A DNA stretch of 7,353 bases from an uncultured Candidatus Saccharibacteria bacterium (GTDB taxonomy: Bacteria; Patescibacteriota; Saccharimonadia; Saccharimonadales; Saccharimonadaceae): positions 1 through 7,353 of the forward strand of contig CALICZ010000066.1 of assembly GCA_938049075.1 (NCBI GenBank), read 5' to 3'. The notes under the pieces are model-generated. The model ran no database searches. It saw only the letters and a program-made list of their open reading frames with translations, and had not been told where the DNA came from. How positions within the stretch are numbered: position 1 is the first letter of the stretch; every line of letters begins with the position of its first letter. This document shows, one piece after another, positions 4,909 through 7,353 of the stretch. The translations under genes and the position numbers were made by a program.

Positions 4909-5582
4909 TGCCGAAGCAGCGAGGGAGCTACATTGTTATTGAAGGGATCGATGGCACGGGCAAATCCACCCAGATCGATCTCCTTGCGAAGCACTATCGA
5001 GCCCAAGGCCATTCAGTGACGGTTGTCGAGGAGCCAAGCAGCGACGACCCAGCCCAGACCACGCCAATTGCTCACTATCTCCGCACCGTTATCAAAAACG
5101 GTAATCTCCATCGCGACCCAGAAATCAACCTTGCGCTGCTCAGCACTGCCCGACGCGAACTATGGCAGCAGATCATCCAACCAGCGCTGGAGCGCGGCGA
5201 AACCGTCCTCGCGTCGCGTAATTATTTTTCAACACTCGCATATCAGGGGTATGGCGAAGGTCTGAGCCAAGAACATATTCAGCAGGTTACTGCTTTATTT
5301 ACCAGTCAGCGCTATCTTGCGCCAGACCACCTCATTATTCTCATGCTTAATAACGAACAGGAGCGTATGCATCGCATCCAGCAGCGAGGCACGCTCACGA
5401 CGCCAGACACGTTCGAGTCACAAGGTAATGATTTCCAGCAGCGCGTCCATGCTGGCTATGGTGTCCTCGCTAAAGATTACCAGGTGCCTATAATTCAGTG
5501 TATGAGCGATAGCGGCGCACATAAGTCGCCTCATGAGATACAACGTGAGATCCTCTCGATCATTAATGCAAAACTTCAGTGA
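4908..5582 (+). CDS. tmk: Thymidylate kinase
   Basis: Phosphorylates dTMP to dTDP with ATP, the step after ThyA. Length is 224 aa, close to the bacterial norm of about 210. It has a P-loop GIDGTGKST (13-21), an acceptor-site segment EEPSS (41-45), SRNYFSTLAYQG (103-114) and a lid region with RIQQRG (156-161), DTFE (167-170) and FQQRVHAGYGVLA (176-188). Two family signatures are altered: the bacterial TREPGGT reads VEEPSSDD, and the DR(Y/H) motif has Ser103 for Asp, keeping Arg104. The fold is clear, but kinetic properties may differ. The ATG overlaps the HIT gene stop (TAATG). A modest AGGA at 4894-4897 lies upstream. I see no convincing terminator after the TGA. Confidence 0.93.
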   Translation: MPKQRGSYIVIEGIDGTGKSTQIDLLAKHYRAQGHSVTVVEEPSSDDPAQTTPIAHYLRTVIKNGNLHRDPEINLALLSTARRELWQQIIQPALERGETVLASRNYFSTLAYQGYGEGLSQEHIQQVTALFTSQRYLAPDHLIILMLNNEQERMHRIQQRGTLTTPDTFESQGNDFQQRVHAGYGVLAKDYQVPIIQCMSDSGAHKSPHEIQREILSIINAKLQ

Positions 5583-5703
5583 AAAATACTCTATGGGGCT
5601 ATTTTACATAGCAAAGACTTTAGTATATAGCTTCTATCCTGCACGAGACTATTATGCCTGTATAGCACAAAGCACTTCTGGAATTGTATGGTTACCTATT
5701 TTT

Positions 5704-5709
5704 TATAAT
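5704..5709 (+). promoter_or_regulatory. Possible -10 box before the RelA/SpoT-like gene
   Basis: A perfect TATAAT sits at 5704-5709, 122 bases after the tmk stop. No good -35 is present at 16-18 bp (GAATTG at 17), so this is uncertain. Transcription from it would begin near 5716, inside the open frame but before the TTG at 5741. Confidence 0.3.
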
Positions 5710-5740
5710 ACAGAGAGACACACGCTTCAGCGATCAACTC

Positions 5741-7353
5741 TTGTGGTTTTTGGATAACTTTGCTACAGTTGTATGCACTGTGTCGAATCTAACGAAAGAA
5801 CGCATAGTTAGCCCAACAAGTAGCATTTCAGCGCACGAGACAGACGTGCGCCTTGATAAAGATCGATACAATCTATACGAAAAAGCGCTTAATTTAACTA
5901 ACATACCAGAATCCAAAGCAAAGCAAATCGTATCAGGCCTGAGCCTTATGCGAGACTTTGCTGGGGAGTTATTTGCAAAATATAGCAACCATAGTGCCTA
6001 TACTGCATATTTACTCTGTGCGGCGGGTAACCGTGATGAGTTGCTTGACATCAATAATCTTGCCGCTCTCCGTCAAAGAATAGAGCAAGATCACGCTGGC
6101 AGCAACGATAAAAAAGCGGCAAGAGAAAAGTTCAATCAGATCGTATCAATCATGATGGACACAACACGACTATCGAGCTCCTGGCAAAAATTCATGAATA
6201 CGCAAAAGGTTGAGACAAATCCAACTGCTCAGAGCAAAGAATCACTCTACAGTGCCGTTAAAAGGGTAAGTAGACTTAAAAAATCCAAAGGGATGACAAA
6301 TGACCAATCTCTATCTAGTGCTGCAGAAAATCAATATCTTACTGAAGAGAGCAGGCAAGACCAGCGCCTTGAAGCCGCGACCCATGATCGTATGCAGGCC
6401 GAAATGACGATGAAACAACTTTGGCAGCAGCCAATGAATATGCTTGACCTCAATGACCTTTTGCGGACAGGGCATAATGTCGGACTGTCGACCATCTTTA
6501 TGGAGTCGGTTAACACACTTAACATGCTTAATAATACGCGCTACGATACCCCCGAGGCCTATGAACTAGCCTACAAGAGCGAGGCATTACTTGCACCGCT
6601 ATGTGAGATTATTGGCTTTGACGGGCTAGCAATGGAATTGCGGAGTAAAGTGATATGCCTTCAGCTGCGCAATACCGGCAGAGGGCACTTTGTGGATCTC
6701 GCCAAGCAGATACTATCAGAGCTTGGTGTATTGAGTGCTGCTAGTCCTGAAGAAACCATCACGGCCAAAGAGCGCAATCAAAACTATGGTACTATCGTCT
6801 ACAGAGTACTCGAGTCCGTAATTGGCGATATTGATAATGGCGCTGGCTATAGTGTGGAACTGGTACTTGGTGGAGAGTCTGGTCATGATATTGTGATAGG
6901 CAATGGTGATATTATTGCTGATCTGCTGCGATTGGTGTTTCGCTTGAAGTCAGTTGGCTCTCTAGCACGCGGGCTTGCGGAGCAAGCAGAAAAAGCAGAG
7001 AAACAACATGAAGCAGAACGCCAAAAGATCCAAGACTCTACTCTTGCCACTAGTTCTCTGGAGGCATACAGTAAGAAGAGAATCTATCAGACAAATAAAG
7101 AAAGGAATGAAGATTGGAATCTCACTCGAGAATATATTCGAGATGAGATGTCACATATATACAACAAAAAGGTAGCAGATTCCTTGCTCAAGCTTATGCA
7201 TACGCATCTGGCTGAGCTCTATGAGGGGTTCAACATTACGCCAAGGGAAGTGTCTCTTCTCGACTATAAAAAGGAAGATAATTCGCTTGAGATACTTTTT
7301 GATCTTCTTGGTATGACATTAATCGCAAGAGACCGAGCAAATCTAATGGACAT
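5741..7353 (+). CDS. RelA/SpoT-like protein with degenerate HD region (5' start uncertain, 3' end beyond window)
   Basis: The frame is open from 5666 to the window edge (over 530 codons visible). RSH proteins make or break the alarmone (p)ppGpp. The segment about 5920-6060 (YTAYLLCAAGNRDE) lies where RSH has AALLHD. VGLSTIFMESVNTLNML (6479-6529) aligns in spacing with KLADRLHNMRTL, and LAPLCEIIGFDGLAMELRS (6593-6649) with the helix after the HD domain (Y.PLA.RLG). HD-domain histidines and aspartates are missing, so hydrolase activity is unlikely. A charged coiled coil (6962-7036) follows. SLEILFDLLGMTLIARD (7289-7339) resembles the start of the synthetase domain (iDl.g.RIi). Catalytic synthetase residues lie outside the window. 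No ATG occurs before 5948. TTG 5741 is provisional; TTG 5684, GTG 5780 or ATG 5948 are possible, none with a good ribosome binding site. The family call is by pattern only. Confidence 0.6.
   Translation, partial: MWFLDNFATVVCTVSNLTKERIVSPTSSISAHETDVRLDKDRYNLYEKALNLTNIPESKAKQIVSGLSLMRDFAGELFAKYSNHSAYTAYLLCAAGNRDELLDINNLAALRQRIEQDHAGSNDKKAAREKFNQIVSIMMDTTRLSSSWQKFMNTQKVETNPTAQSKESLYSAVKRVSRLKKSKGMTNDQSLSSAAENQYLTEESRQDQRLEAATHDRMQAEMTMKQLWQQPMNMLDLNDLLRTGHNVGLSTIFMESVNTLNMLNNTRYDTPEAYELAYKSEALLAPLCEIIGFDGLAMELRSKVICLQLRNTGRGHFVDLAKQILSELGVLSAASPEETITAKERNQNYGTIVYRVLESVIGDIDNGAGYSVELVLGGESGHDIVIGNGDIIADLLRLVFRLKSVGSLARGLAEQAEKAEKQHEAERQKIQDSTLATSSLEAYSKKRIYQTNKERNEDWNLTREYIRDEMSHIYNKKVADSLLKLMHTHLAELYEGFNITPREVSLLDYKKEDNSLEILFDLLGMTLIARDRANLMD

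Noticed and set aside
4906..5665. Recoding of TGA (as in Gracilibacteria/Absconditibacteria)
   Set aside because: TGA ends tmk and folA at normal family lengths, and no gene needs TGA read as an amino acid.
5593..5757. Small plus-strand ORF of 54 codons after tmk
   Set aside because: No ribosome binding site, unrecognisable composition, and it overlaps the possible -10 box and the start of the RSH-like frame.
1..7353. CRISPR array, insertion sequence, prophage or integron features
   Set aside because: No direct-repeat arrays, transposase or integrase motifs, or terminal inverted repeats were seen.

Overview
The window looks like a compact bacterial chromosome segment with housekeeping genes, moderate GC and the standard stop codons (TAA, TAG and TGA all end genes). 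I infer a member of the Candidate Phyla Radiation, most likely Candidatus Saccharibacteria (TM7). The grounds are a ribosomal protein L1 with a long charged N-terminal extension, very short intergenic spaces, leaderless-looking promoters and divergent versions of universal enzymes. This assignment rests on gene style alone; there is no 16S rRNA in the window.

Layout. Bases 1-194 hold the 3' end of an unrecognised gene, closed by a perfect 15-bp hairpin terminator. This is followed by tRNA-Pro(GGG) on the minus strand with its own promoter. A 170-base gap then separates two divergent promoters and leads into rplA. The rplA leader contains a short RNA hairpin that copies the L1-binding element of 23S rRNA, so the gene is probably autoregulated. 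A strong terminator ends rplA. Next come a 169-residue protein resembling Imm1-type immunity proteins and, 40 bases later, thyA.

From thyA to tmk (2168-5582) the window is a dTTP-synthesis island: thymidylate synthase (thyA, +), dihydrofolate reductase (folA, -, convergent with thyA), a dCTP deaminase-family enzyme (dcd, +, divergent from folA), a HIT-family protein and thymidylate kinase (tmk). Dcd would supply dUTP (or dUMP if bifunctional) from dCTP. ThyA converts dUMP to dTMP and oxidises methylenetetrahydrofolate to dihydrofolate, FolA recycles the dihydrofolate, and Tmk phosphorylates dTMP. dcd, the HIT gene and tmk overlap by one base at TAATG junctions and form one translationally coupled operon. 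folA and dcd share a 56-bp divergent promoter region in which both -10 boxes lie 6-7 bases from the start codon, so both messages are probably leaderless.

The last 1.7 kb is one long plus-strand reading frame that runs off the window. It resembles RelA/SpoT-family proteins: a helical N-terminal region placed like the HD hydrolase domain but without its metal-binding residues, then a coiled-coil stretch, then the apparent beginning of the (p)ppGpp synthetase domain. Its start codon is unclear.
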